Source of the DNA: Chitinophaga sp. GbtcB8 | GTDB taxonomy: Bacteria > Bacteroidota > Bacteroidia > Chitinophagales > Chitinophagaceae | Length of the DNA: 64,000 bases | Direction: 5' to 3' | NCBI RefSeq assembly: GCF_019091455.1 | Contig: NZ_JAGXJN010000035.1 | Location: 1 to 64,000 of the forward strand | In this document: positions 50,612-59,063 of the stretch, one piece after another | Numbering within the stretch: the first letter of the stretch is position 1 | Layout of the letters: each line of letters opens with the position of its first letter | Made by a program: the position numbers and the translations under genes | Notes under the pieces: model-generated | Database searches by the model: none | Told to the model about the DNA's origin: nothing | The model's input: only the letters and a program-made list of their open reading frames with translations

Positions 50612-51460
50612 ATGAATTTCCATATCTATCGTCCTGCAGCCAACTTACATCCTTATGTAAAGCATTATTACTACTGGCACGATGATACTTCAGGGGTAAT
50701 TAATTTGCCACAGAACCTGTTATCATTAGGTGATCAGTATATGGTATTCCTGCAACAAGGCGAAGTAAGCTGTCAGCCTTGCCAGCATACCACCTTTAGC
50801 TTACCGCAAACTGCTGTGGTAGGGCATTTCACCTGTTCCAGCCAGTTAAAGGTAAAAGGTCCGGTAAAAGTAGTGATCGTGCACCTGAATGCTTACGGCA
50901 GCTATCGCATGCTGGGTATTAACATGCACGCCATCAGCAACTACTACCGTGATCTGGGCAAAATGCCCGGCCAAAACTGGAATGCGCTGGCGGCACAGCT
51001 GGCAGCTGCGGATGCCGCGGGCATACCTTCCCTGCTGGATACTGCCCTGGAAGGCGCTATGCAGCAGCAGGCTTACAACAAACAGGAAGTAGAAGAAGTA
51101 GCCAACTTCCTGCAGGAGAAAGATGGACATGTGAGCATCGCTGACCTGGCCGCCCGTTTCCGCTTGTCAAGGCCCACCCTGGAAAGATTGTTTATGGAAG
51201 TAGTAGGCTTACCGCCCAAGCTGTATGCCCGCATGCTGCGCTTTAAAAAGGCCATGCAGCTGTTACAGCAAACCAGCATACCGCAATGGCAGCCCATGAC
51301 CGCTAATAACAGCCAGTATTATAACGAAGCAGTGTTCCGCCAGGATTACGTTTATTTTAACGGGCAAACACCTTCTTTCTTCAATACTTTTAATAACAAT
51401 AACAATACCGCCGCAGTGGCGCAAATGCCCGTACCCGCTACAGGTGTTGCCGTGGCATAA
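50612..51460 (+). CDS. AraC-family transcription regulator
   Basis: 282 residues. N-terminal sensor half (~1-150) begins FHIYRPAANLHPYVKHYYYW and has QPCQHTTFSLPQ, the DUF6597-type layout. C-terminal HTH_18 half (~165-260): HVSIADLAARFRLSRPTLERLF, LPPKLYARMLRFKKAMQLL, with the typical second motif YYNEAVFRQDYVYFNGQTPSFF. Ligand unknown; the tail is Asn- and Ala-rich. Control of a neighbour is possible but not shown. Confidence 0.88.
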   Translation: MNFHIYRPAANLHPYVKHYYYWHDDTSGVINLPQNLLSLGDQYMVFLQQGEVSCQPCQHTTFSLPQTAVVGHFTCSSQLKVKGPVKVVIVHLNAYGSYRMLGINMHAISNYYRDLGKMPGQNWNALAAQLAAADAAGIPSLLDTALEGAMQQQAYNKQEVEEVANFLQEKDGHVSIADLAARFRLSRPTLERLFMEVVGLPPKLYARMLRFKKAMQLLQQTSIPQWQPMTANNSQYYNEAVFRQDYVYFNGQTPSFFNTFNNNNNTAAVAQMPVPATGVAVA

Positions 51461-51483
51461 AAGAATATTAAAGTGAAAGGTTT

Positions 51484-51520
51484 AAAAATGGAAGCTGAAG
51501 CAATTCATCTTCCATTTTTT
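51484..51520 (+). terminator. Intrinsic terminator after the AraC-type gene
   Basis: AAAAATGGAAG (51484-51494) pairs with CTTCCATTTTT (51509-51519), with a T run within and after the right stem. Confidence 0.8.
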
Positions 51521-51545
51521 CTTTTCAGCTCTCCCCCACCTTTAT

Positions 51546-51634
51546 GCTTTCTGCTTTAAGCTTTATGCTTTTTTACCTATTTTGTCCCTAAACCATATGA
51601 TATACGCTATGGACCATCAACCATGGACCATGCA
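51546..51634. repeat. Two heptamer arrays, GCTTTnn and CCATnnn
   Basis: GCTTTCT, GCTTTAA, GCTTTAT, GCTTTTT at 51546-51573, then CTATGGA, CCATCAA, CCATGGA, CCATGCA at 51607-51634. The second array lies just before the cupin gene and creates a spurious upstream ATG at 51623. Confidence 0.8.
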
Positions 51635-51649
51635 CTAAAAAACCACCCA

Positions 51650-52168
51650 ATGATCACAACCCTTAAAACAGCTGAGTACTGGCGCGAACAACTGCAATTA
51701 CAGCCGCATGTGGAAGGTGGCGCCTTCCGGGAAACCTACCGCTCCTCCTGGGTATTACACAAATCCACCCTGCCGCCTGGCATGAAGGGCAACCGTAATG
51801 CTGCTACCTGTATCTACTTTTTACTGGAAGCCGGACAGTTCTCCGCCTTTCACCGCATTATGGCCGACGAGATCTGGCATTTTTATGATGGAGAACCTTT
51901 AAGCATATACGAAATTGGTTCAGACGGCCGGTTAACGGTACACAAGCTGGGACGTAACCTGCACCTGGGCGAGCAGCTGCAGGTAGTAGTAACGGCCGGC
52001 AACTGGTTTGCCTCCCGCCTGGATACAGATGCCGGTTTTGCCCTGGTAGGCTGCAGCGTAGCCCCGGGTTTTGATTTTGAAGATTTTGAGCTGGCACAGC
52101 GCAAAAAGCTACAAGCGTTATACCCGCAGCATAAGGAGCTGATCTTTGCACTTACACGGGAAGATTAA
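51650..52168 (+). CDS. Cupin-fold protein, DUF985 family
   Basis: 172 residues from the ATG at 51650; the in-frame ATG at 51623 is made by the CCATGGA repeat and adds a run unlike the family. DUF985 pattern: LQPHVEGGAFRETYRS, TCIYFLLEAGQFSAFHRI, DEIWHFYDGEPL, VVVTAGNWFAS, ALVGCSVAPGFDFEDFEL. A cupin barrel, with His residues in HFYDG and FHRI possibly binding metal. Function unknown; a sugar-related role is possible. Confidence 0.85.
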   Translation: MITTLKTAEYWREQLQLQPHVEGGAFRETYRSSWVLHKSTLPPGMKGNRNAATCIYFLLEAGQFSAFHRIMADEIWHFYDGEPLSIYEIGSDGRLTVHKLGRNLHLGEQLQVVVTAGNWFASRLDTDAGFALVGCSVAPGFDFEDFELAQRKKLQALYPQHKELIFALTRED

Positions 52169-52464
52169 TTATGAATTATCAATTACCCCCCGCCCAAAGC
52201 GGTGCATAGCCTGCGCCCGCCCAGCGGGGAATGCCATTGAAAATAATTATGATAATGAATCATTGGGTAGAGCGCAGCGCCATTTTACACGGAAAGTAAC
52301 CTGCCAAATACCAAATGCCGGCTGCAAAACGTTATAAAAACGCCCTATATAATATGCAAAACATATTAGATGCGTCTATATCTGCTTTGTGATATTATCT
52401 GTAATAAAGAAAATTCGTAATTCGTAATTCGTAATTCGTAAATCGTAATTCGTAATTCGTAATT
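52167..52464. repeat. Inverted heptamer arrays AATTATG / CGTAATT with 230-bp spacer
   Basis: Left arm AATTATG, AATTATC, AATTACC (52167-52187) starts in the cupin stop codon. Right arm is a perfect tandem: CGTAATT x3, CGTAAAT, CGTAATT x3 (52416-52464). The 317-bp gap to the next gene holds no other feature apart from the C-rich stretch near 52185-52210. Confidence 0.85.
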
Positions 52465-52485
52465 TATTTCTAGCTTGCCTTAACT

Positions 52486-53103
52486 ATGAAACGATTCCTC
52501 TATTTAGTCGGCTTTGCACTCCTTGTCCTGCTGATATTCTGGCTGGGTAAGCAATTCGGCAGCCGGTCCGTAAGCCAGCAGATCCTGAGCAACAGTATGA
52601 TTGTAAGGGAAATAGCCGAGCTGGCCAGCCTGGAAGTACAGGGCGTAGCCAGCCATAAGCGCAGTAACCTCGCAAATGATGGTAGCTGGGCCGATAACTT
52701 TAAAAAGATGTTCCAGGAAAATACCGTCTGGGTCTCTATCCCCTACCAGGCCAAATATGGGGTAGATGTGAATGAAAAGAATTTCCGTGTGTCCGTTACC
52801 GATAAAAAGATCACCGTACAGCTCCCGGCTCCCCACCTGCTCAGCTATGAGCTGAGACTGGATAAAATGGAAACTGCCAACCGCAAAGGCTGGCTGCTTT
52901 TCCAGGATGATGAAACCTACACCGACGTGCAAAAAAAGCTGTACGAGACCTCCCGCGAGCAGCTGGCCGGCAACACCCTTTACCTGCAGCAGTCTAAAGA
53001 CAAGATCAAAAAGATCATTGCACAGTATTATCAACCCTTTTTACAGGACCATGAGCTGGAGGTGGTGTTTGATGGGGAAGAGAGTGTATTGCCGCTAAAA
53101 TGA
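52486..53103 (+). CDS. DUF4230-type membrane-anchored protein
   Basis: 205 residues. An N-terminal helix (RFLYLVGFALLVLLIFWLG, 3-21) anchors the protein; the rest is extra-cytoplasmic, beginning RSVSQQILSNSMIVREIAELASLEV with repeated strands typical of DUF4230 (VSIPYQAKYGVDV, FRVSVTDKKITVQLPAPHLLSYEL). Function unknown. It is convergent with the next gene, 23 bp apart. Confidence 0.78.
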   Translation: MKRFLYLVGFALLVLLIFWLGKQFGSRSVSQQILSNSMIVREIAELASLEVQGVASHKRSNLANDGSWADNFKKMFQENTVWVSIPYQAKYGVDVNEKNFRVSVTDKKITVQLPAPHLLSYELRLDKMETANRKGWLLFQDDETYTDVQKKLYETSREQLAGNTLYLQQSKDKIKKIIAQYYQPFLQDHELEVVFDGEESVLPLK

Positions 53104-53126
53104 TGCGCAAAATCCAGATATGCAAA

Positions 53127-53846
53127 TTACGCCGCATTCTTCGTTATATACTTCACCAAACACCTCTTGGCAATAGGCAGCAGCGTTTCATTCAGCGGAA
53201 ACACCAGCTGCGTATCTACCCGGTATACTGCCGGGTTAGGCAGCTTTTTACGCTGCCGTATCAGGATGGTTTTAATATGCTCGCAGGAGTGCACCAGGTC
53301 TTTCTGGTAAGTCTCTATCAGCTGTGTGTGAATGCCCCGGTACTTTTCATCATGCCGCTCAAAAATGGTGAGGCGGTATTCATACACCAGGGTATCCTGG
53401 TGCCGCCCGTCAGAGAGGAACAGGTACCCCTCCTGTGTATCCAGGGGTATCAGGCCTACCGGCGCTATATTCATGCTATCTTCCACCATTTCATAGATCT
53501 CCGTTCCATCTTTAATGGTCAGGTTCATCCGGTTCATGGCATAGTGAATAATGCTTTCCAGCTCCTGCATCAGCTCATCGTCTGCAATCATCTGCTCATA
53601 CAGGATCTGCAGCTTCTCCATGTTCAGGGAGGTGAGTCTTTTAGGGAATTGCTGCTGAATGAATTGTTTGTTGTCCCGGAAAGCTACTAAGTTGTTGAAG
53701 TGGAAAATAACATCCGCCAGCTGCGGGTAAAGCTTGTTCTCGTTGAAGTAATGGTTGATCTCCTGCAGGTAAGCCAGTAAGGTATATTTTTTCTGTTCAA
53801 AGTCTATATAACCGTCTGCAAACCAGGTTTCACTTAATACACCCAT
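53127..53846 (-). CDS. Conserved hypothetical protein
   Basis: 239 residues, no signal or membrane segment. Mostly helical: KKYTLLAYLQEINHYFNENKLYP, LQILYEQMIADDELMQELESIIHYAM, QLIETYQKDLVHSCEHIKTILIRQRKK; the middle has strands (TIKDGTEIYEMVEDS, APVGLIPLDTQEGYLFL). I do not recognise a family, though the ordered, charge-balanced sequence looks like a conserved Bacteroidota cytoplasmic protein. Likely a single-gene unit. Confidence 0.7.
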   Translation of the reverse strand: MGVLSETWFADGYIDFEQKKYTLLAYLQEINHYFNENKLYPQLADVIFHFNNLVAFRDNKQFIQQQFPKRLTSLNMEKLQILYEQMIADDELMQELESIIHYAMNRMNLTIKDGTEIYEMVEDSMNIAPVGLIPLDTQEGYLFLSDGRHQDTLVYEYRLTIFERHDEKYRGIHTQLIETYQKDLVHSCEHIKTILIRQRKKLPNPAVYRVDTQLVFPLNETLLPIAKRCLVKYITKNAA

Positions 53847-54095
53847 AACAATAAAATTTAATGGATTATATACTAAATTTACAAAAAAAAGTGCATAAAA
53901 ATAGCGCTATAATGCATTTGATTTCATTTTAATGAATATTTAAAAAACCCCGTAAAACCTTTACTGTACCACGTTTGGGGTATACCGTTACTACCCGTAG
54001 ACCCTCTTTTTAGAAAATGTTGCCAGGGTAGGATATTTTATCAATTTAATTTCTTTATCTTCAGTATTATTTTTCATTTTTTTAATCTTTTAGTC

Positions 54096-54425
54096 ATGAA
54101 CATTTACGTAGCCAACCTGCACTATAGGTTGAACGATGAGGACCTTCACCAGATATTTAGCGAATTTGGGGAAGTAACCTCCGCGAAAATCATTAAGGAC
54201 CACGAAACCGGCCGTTCACGCGGTTTTGGATTTGTGGAAATGCCTAACCAGGAAGAGGGATCCAAGGCTATGAATAGTTTGAATGGCACTGAGATAGAAG
54301 GCAAACAATTAATGGTAAACGAAGCAAGACCTAAACAGCCGAATAATAACTTCAGGAGTGGTGGTGGTGGAGGAAACCGTGGTGGCGGTGGATATGGTGG
54401 CGGTGGCCGCGATCGTCGCTATTAA
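54096..54425 (+). CDS. Glycine-rich RRM RNA-binding protein
   Basis: 109 residues. One RNA recognition motif at 1-80: RNP2 NIYVANL (2-8) and RNP1 RGFGFVEM, with the typical KIIKDHETGRSRG loop. The C-terminal ~30 residues are Gly- and Arg-rich (SGGGGGNRGGGGYGG). The layout matches bacterial and plant cold-response Rbp proteins that act as RNA chaperones. The 250 bp upstream are AT-rich with a probable 5' UTR. A terminator follows. Confidence 0.93.
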   Translation: MNIYVANLHYRLNDEDLHQIFSEFGEVTSAKIIKDHETGRSRGFGFVEMPNQEEGSKAMNSLNGTEIEGKQLMVNEARPKQPNNNFRSGGGGGNRGGGGYGGGGRDRRY

Positions 54426-54478
54426 TTTAGTTATTTATTCTATTGCGCCAGGTTTTCAAGGCCAAATGAAATTTGAAA

Positions 54479-54510
54479 GAGCCGTCCTGTTCCACAGGGC
54501 GGTTCTTTTG
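54479..54510 (+). terminator. Intrinsic terminator after the RRM gene
   Basis: GAGCCGTCCTGT (54479-54490) and ACAGGGCGGTTC (54494-54505) form a stem with two G-U type pairs and a 3-nt loop, followed by TTTTG. Confidence 0.8.
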
Positions 54511-54808
54511 TTTTAGCCCCTTTCAACAGCCTTTCATTAACCCGGGTATAAAAAGAAAATGGCGCCGGTGGTGTACAGCGCCATATATCTTTTACTTTGC
54601 GATGGTGTTAACAGCAGCCAACTGGTTATATTGCGCTACTGTGTGTATCATCCACGGGGGATACCCTAAATGGAAGCACACTGTATTGTTCAGAGGATAT
54701 GGAACACGAAGTAATGAAAGCAACGCTGCAATATTACAGCAAGTGCCCTTTTTGTGTGCCACTTATTATAGTGGTAGTTGTTAAAAGCACCGCTTAGGCC
54801 CCTACTTA
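54511..54808. other. Intergenic stretch with a direct repeat, no gene
   Basis: No convincing gene. ACTTATTATAGTGG occurs at 54761-54774 and again at 54804-54817, 43 bp apart; each can fold as CCACT-TATTAT-AGTGG or nearly so. The second copy overlaps the end of the response regulator gene. Confidence 0.5.
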
Positions 54809-55450
54809 TTATAGTGGCACCTGCAAATTGTTTAAACAGATCCTGGATACCAGCTCTGATTTGGATGAAACGTTCAGCTTCTGGTAGATCTTCTTCAGGT
54901 GATGATTGATGGTGAATACAGACAAATGCAAACGGTCCGCCATGGTTTTATAGGAATGCCCCTGCTTTAATAAATGCAGCACCTCGTATTCCCTTTCCGT
55001 TAGCTTATCCCGCAGCTGCAGCAACGGATCTTCATTCATATGGCTGATCAGCTGGTAGGCAACCCTTGGAGAGAGGGTGCTGCCGTAATTAAGCGCATCC
55101 ATCATGCCCTGGTAAATATCCGCCAGGCGGCCGGTTTTCAGCAGGTAACCATGCGCCCCTTCTTTAATAGAGGATACAATATGTTCCTTTTGGTCGTGGG
55201 CAGATAACATAATGATCCTGGCTTCCGGGAAAAGACAGCGTAACGGGTAAATGCCCTGTATGCCGGATTCCCCCGGCAGCATTACATCCAGCAGGATCAC
55301 CGCAACATTCATTTCATAAGAAGGCAGCGCCCTGAATTCCTCCATTGATTTACAGGCAAACACTACCTTGCAATCCTGGAAATCTTCTAAAAATTCTTTG
55401 TAGCTGTTCAGCTGAAAATAGTTGTCTTCAATGATACCAATATTGATCAT
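54809..55450 (-). CDS. LuxR/NarL-type response regulator, second copy
   Basis: 213 residues, paralogue of the EPS-linked regulator at 25328-26014. Receiver with EDN at 8-10, D55 in ILLDVMLPG, Lys in LLKTGR; LuxR HTH at ~148-203 (LTEREYEVLHLLKQGHSYKTMADRL, TINHHLKKIYQKLNV). The N-terminal ~36 residues are nearly identical between the copies. It lacks the hydrophobic tail of its paralogue and ends at CLNNLQVPL, in a direct repeat. No kinase gene adjoins it. Confidence 0.9.
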   Translation of the reverse strand: MINIGIIEDNYFQLNSYKEFLEDFQDCKVVFACKSMEEFRALPSYEMNVAVILLDVMLPGESGIQGIYPLRCLFPEARIIMLSAHDQKEHIVSSIKEGAHGYLLKTGRLADIYQGMMDALNYGSTLSPRVAYQLISHMNEDPLLQLRDKLTEREYEVLHLLKQGHSYKTMADRLHLSVFTINHHLKKIYQKLNVSSKSELVSRICLNNLQVPL

Positions 55451-55675
55451 GGGAAAAAGGATATGTAGGGTGTATTGTCATTTAGCTAACCAAACATCAG
55501 GGATTACTTCATAGGCCATTCTCTTCCTTATACGCTGGGATCATTTTTACCGACCCATGATTCATGTACTTTGTGCCGCGTAAATTACGGTCCATTTAAA
55601 CAATTGATGGTTAACCAATCGTTAACAGGCTGATAACGTTCGTGTTAGAAAGTGTATATGAGTATCAATAAAAAG

Positions 55676-55709
55676 GCAGGGCAACCGTACATTCATACGG
55701 CTGCCCTGC
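55676..55709 (-). terminator. Intrinsic terminator after the E2 acyltransferase gene
   Basis: GCAGGGCA plus CCGTA pairs with TACGG plus TGCCCTGC (13 bp, one bulge each side), preceded by AAAAA that becomes the U tract in leftward transcription. Confidence 0.85.
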
Positions 55710-55753
55710 GCAAATAATACCTGCACACTTTACGCCTGCAGGGATGGATCTGA

Positions 55754-57136
55754 TTAATATACTTTTTCCGGGTCAAAGTGCTCCAGCTCCTGCGCTACGG
55801 CGCTCAGGAAAGTAGAACCCAATGCACCGTCAACAATGCGGTGGTCGTAAGAGAGCGACAGGTACATCATATGGCGGATAGCAATGGAATCGCCTTCCGG
55901 GGATTCAATTACCACCGGGCGCTTTTTAATAGCGCCTACAGCCAGTATAGCTACCTGCGGCTGGTTAATAATGGGTGTACCTGCCAGGCTGCCAAAGGTG
56001 CCTACGTTGGTAAGCGTAAAGGTACCGTTCTGGGTATCTTCCGGTTTCAGGCGGTTGGTGCGGGCGGCATTGGCCAGCTGATTAACCTGCCGGGTAAGTC
56101 CTACCAGGTTCAGCATGTCGGCATTGCGGATCACGGGAACAATCAGGTTACCACTGGGCAGGGCCGTGGCCATACCTATATTAATATCTTTCTTCAGGAT
56201 TATTTTATCACCTTCCAGGGAGCAGTTCACCAGCGGGAAACGTTTAATACATTTCACCAGCGCTTCTATGAACAGCGGGGTAAAGGTGAGCTTCTCCCCT
56301 TCCCTTTGTTCAAAATCCTTTTTCACTTTATCGCGCCACTTTACCATGTGCGTTACATCTGCTTCTGCAAAGCTGGTTACATGTGGGCTGGTTTGTTTGC
56401 TGCGTACCATATGCTCTGCTATCAGCCTGCGCATACGGTCCATTTCAATGATCTCCACATTACCGCTGCTGCTGCTGCCATTGTAAGTGGGTACCGGCGC
56501 AGCTACAGCTTTGGATGTTTCCACAGGCACCGGCCTGCTTTCAGGGACCGCTGTGGCAGCCGCTGGCCGTGCAGCAGGCTGGTGGCCCTGCTGGCGGGCA
56601 GCTACATATTCCAGTATATCTTTTTTGGTAACACGGCCTTCGCTGCCGCTGCCCGGTATATTTTCCAGCTCTGCAAAGCTTACGCCTTCCTGCTGTGCAA
56701 TGGTTAATACCAGGGGCGAGTAAAAACGGGGGCCGCTGGTGCTGAACTTAGGCTCAGCATGCTGGGCCGCCACCGGTTCAGGAGCCGTATGCTGGTGGTG
56801 CCCCTCGTTATTGGTAATAATTTCGTGATGGTGTTGCTGCGCTGCAGGCGCAATTTCTTCAAACGTGGTGGGGGCAACAGGTATTTCGGCATTACCGGTT
56901 GTATTGATACGGGCAATTACGGCGCCTACCGGTACTACCTCGTTCTCTGCAAACAGTAATTCGGTAATCTCCCCGTCGGCAATGGAGGGCACTTCACTAT
57001 CCACCTTATCCGTGGCAATTTCCAGCACCGTTTCATCAGCTTTTACCTGATCCCCGGGCTTTTTATGCCAGCGCAATATGGTGGCTTCCATGATGCTTTC
57101 CCCCATTTTAGGCATTACCAGTTCTACAATGGCCAT
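55754..57136 (-). CDS. Dihydrolipoamide acyltransferase (E2) of a 2-oxoacid dehydrogenase
   Basis: 460 residues from the ATG at 57136. One lipoyl domain (1-77) with Lys44 in EIATDKVDSEV; a Pro/Ala/His-rich linker; peripheral E3-binding domain (~145-180, YSPLVLTIAQQEGVS..GRVTKKDILEYV); C-terminal catalytic domain (~225-460) with TNVGTFGSLAGTPIINQPQ and the active-site SYDHRIVDGALGS. It is closer to branched-chain/2-oxoglutarate forms than multi-lipoyl PDH E2. E1 and E3 are not in the window. Confidence 0.93.
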   Translation of the reverse strand: MAIVELVMPKMGESIMEATILRWHKKPGDQVKADETVLEIATDKVDSEVPSIADGEITELLFAENEVVPVGAVIARINTTGNAEIPVAPTTFEEIAPAAQQHHHEIITNNEGHHQHTAPEPVAAQHAEPKFSTSGPRFYSPLVLTIAQQEGVSFAELENIPGSGSEGRVTKKDILEYVAARQQGHQPAARPAAATAVPESRPVPVETSKAVAAPVPTYNGSSSSGNVEIIEMDRMRRLIAEHMVRSKQTSPHVTSFAEADVTHMVKWRDKVKKDFEQREGEKLTFTPLFIEALVKCIKRFPLVNCSLEGDKIILKKDINIGMATALPSGNLIVPVIRNADMLNLVGLTRQVNQLANAARTNRLKPEDTQNGTFTLTNVGTFGSLAGTPIINQPQVAILAVGAIKKRPVVIESPEGDSIAIRHMMYLSLSYDHRIVDGALGSTFLSAVAQELEHFDPEKVY

Positions 57137-57183
57137 AAGATGTATTTTAGTGTTTAGCTGGCAACAAATGTAAGCCAATTAGT

Positions 57184-57215
57184 TTAATGTGTAAATGTGC
57201 ACATTCACACATTAA
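57184..57215. repeat. Octamer palindrome between E2 and cinA genes
   Basis: TTAATGTG, TAAATGTG, CACATTCA, CACATTAA: four 8-nt units forming a 32-bp near-perfect palindrome. The cinA stop codon (57212-57214) lies in the last unit. Confidence 0.75.
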
Positions 57216-58453
57216 ATCAGTTTCCTCAGCTCATTCATCGCATAAATAGCCGTCATCTGTATGTTACGTTCCCGGTCATACATCAGGCGGTATTTTACGG
57301 TTACAATATTATCTGCGCTGCCTGCGGCTATCCATACAGTGCCTACCGGTTTTTCCGGTGTGCCGCCATCAGGGCCCATAATGCCGGAAACCGCAATTGC
57401 ATAATCTGTGTTCAATACCTTCAGCGCGCCGGCCGCCATTTCGCGCACGGTTTCTTCGCTTACAGCGCCATAGGCGGCCAGGGTTGCTTCTTTTACGCCC
57501 AGCAGTTTTGTTTTCATAGCATTGCTGTAGGTAACCACGCTGCCATTATAGTAGGCAGAGCTGCCTGCTACAGCCGTAATATTATGCGCAATGTAGCCAC
57601 CGGTGCAGCTTTCTGCCGTGCCCACGGTTTTGCCTTTAGCCTTTAAATAGCGGCCCAGCACTTCGCCCATGGAAATATCCTCGTCGTACACCGCAATATC
57701 TTTCAGCAAAACCTCCATTTCCTGGAAGCGCAGCTTCAGCTCTGCTGCGGTAGATACTTTGTCTTCCCCGTGCGCGGTTAACCGCAGCTTTAACAGGCCG
57801 TAGCTGGGTAAATAAGCCAGCTTGATATGTTCCGGCAGCTGCGCTTCAAAGGTTAGCAGCTTTTCCGCTACAAATGATTCGCCCATACCGGAAGTGAGCA
57901 GGGTTTGATGCAGGACGGCTTTGGTATCAAACTGCTCCTGCAGCCGGGGCAGCACATGATCCGTCATAATACCCTTCATTTCATGCGGTACACCGGGCAT
58001 GGATACAAATACTTTAGCGCCCTTCTCAAACCACATACCCGGCGCCAGGCCATGGAAGTTCATTAACACGGTGCAGCTATCCGGCACCAGGGCCTGATCT
58101 ATATTGCGCTGTAATATGGGCAGGCCCCTGCTTTCAAACAGCTGCATCAGGCGTTGTAAGGTGGGCTCATGCTGCACCATGGTACCGCCAAAATATTCCA
58201 GCAGCGTGGGTTTGGTAATATCATCGGCCGTGGGTCCCAGGCCCCCGGTGATCAGTATAATATCGGCAGAGGCGCTTTCTTCATCCAGCGCTTCCAGGAT
58301 AGCTTCCTTAATATCGCCTACGGCTACACGGCGCTGTACCCATATACCCATACCATTCAGCTGCTGCGCCATCCAGGCAGAGTTGGTGTCGATGGTTTGT
58401 CCTATCAGTAGTTCATCACCAATGGTAATAATGCTGGCTGTTACTTTTTCCAC
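57212..58453 (-). CDS. cinA: CinA-family nicotinamide-nucleotide amidase / competence-damage protein
   Basis: 413 residues from the GTG at 58453 (MEKVTASIITIGDELL...). N-terminal MoCF domain (~1-170): GDELLIGQTIDTNSAWMAQQL, ITGGLGPTADDITKPTL, PGVPHEM. C-terminal CinA amidase domain (~250-413): TAESCTGGYIAHNITAVAGSSAYYNGSVVTYSN, AVSGIMGPDGGTPEKPVGTVWIA. It removes the amide from nicotinamide mononucleotide. An upstream in-frame ATG at 58501 would precede the predicted -7 box, so the GTG is favoured. Confidence 0.92.
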   Translation of the reverse strand: MEKVTASIITIGDELLIGQTIDTNSAWMAQQLNGMGIWVQRRVAVGDIKEAILEALDEESASADIILITGGLGPTADDITKPTLLEYFGGTMVQHEPTLQRLMQLFESRGLPILQRNIDQALVPDSCTVLMNFHGLAPGMWFEKGAKVFVSMPGVPHEMKGIMTDHVLPRLQEQFDTKAVLHQTLLTSGMGESFVAEKLLTFEAQLPEHIKLAYLPSYGLLKLRLTAHGEDKVSTAAELKLRFQEMEVLLKDIAVYDEDISMGEVLGRYLKAKGKTVGTAESCTGGYIAHNITAVAGSSAYYNGSVVTYSNAMKTKLLGVKEATLAAYGAVSEETVREMAAGALKVLNTDYAIAVSGIMGPDGGTPEKPVGTVWIAAGSADNIVTVKYRLMYDRERNIQMTAIYAMNELRKLI

Positions 58454-58479
58454 GCGTAAAGGTTTTATGAATAAAGGAA

Positions 58480-58513
58480 CAAAATTAGGGAGGAAATGCA
58501 TGTAAATCGCAAA
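58480..58513 (-). promoter_or_regulatory. cinA promoter
   Basis: CAAAATTA at 58480-58487 reads TAATTTTG on the minus strand (exact -7 box), and CAAA at 58510-58513 reads TTTG; the spacing is 22 nt, slightly over the 19-21 consensus. Transcription would start near 58474, downstream of the ATG at 58501. Confidence 0.5.
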
Positions 58514-58566
58514 TATTCAGCACACTAACAGGTAAGCGGTCCTGGTTTAAACTACCTCATCCCCGC

Positions 58567-58881
58567 ATCAAGTCCACATCAAGTCCACATCATGCCCACA
58601 ATAGATTGGTAATGAACTAGTTACAGGCCCCTTAAAAACCCGTGTTACATTTGTGCTCTGATCGTGTTCAGGCCATGTTCAGCCTATGTTCCGGCCGGCA
58701 CAGGTGGTAGAGGCATAGCTGTGCAGTACCTGTTGCAGATAAGCTATCGCAGCTACATTGCCCATCCATGGCCGTTTTAGCAGCAGGAATAAAGTAAAGG
58801 CATATACGCAGGTATGAAGGTATTGGGGTTAAGCGGTAGTCAGCTATCCTGCAGCTGTTTGAGTAAAGCATATACGCAGGT
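58567..58881. repeat. 11-nt tandem repeats and a spaced direct repeat in a gene-free stretch
   Basis: The 58502-58956 stretch has no gene. ATCAAGTCCAC twice and ATCATGCCCAC (58567-58599), then GTTCAGGCCAT, GTTCAGCCTAT, GTTCCGGCCGG (58666-58698) both have an 11-nt period. GCATATACGCAGGT occurs at 58800-58813 and 58868-58881. TACATTTG (58646-58653) fits a -7 box, so a non-coding transcript is possible. Confidence 0.6.
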
Positions 58882-58956
58882 CTTTGGCCTAAACACCGGG
58901 CGCCGGGCCGGCAACTATTCTTGTAACCGCACTTGATCCTTTTTACCCATAAAAAA

Positions 58957-58985
58957 GCCCCAAAAAGCGGCTGGCTTTTTGGGGC
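58957..58985 (-). terminator. Intrinsic terminator after the thioesterase gene
   Basis: GCCCCAAAAAGC (58957-58968) and GCTTTTTGGGGC (58974-58985) form a perfect 12-bp stem with a 5-nt loop; AAAAAA on the left is the U tract for leftward transcription. Confidence 0.92.
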
Positions 58986-59063
58986 GCTTCAGGTCCTGCA
59001 TAAGGCCCTGGTGAAATGTATCATCGTTTAAGCGATCTTCAGGATACTTCCTTTATTATGAAT

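Noticed and set aside
52416..52464. Tandem repeats considered as a CRISPR array
   Set aside because: Units are 7 nt with no spacers; no cas genes in the window.
54473..54784. 103-codon open frame after the RRM gene
   Set aside because: It begins inside a terminator hairpin and shows no protein-like pattern.
55778..56707. 309-codon open frame opposite the E2 acyltransferase
   Set aside because: Antisense shadow of a gene with clear lipoyl and catalytic domains.
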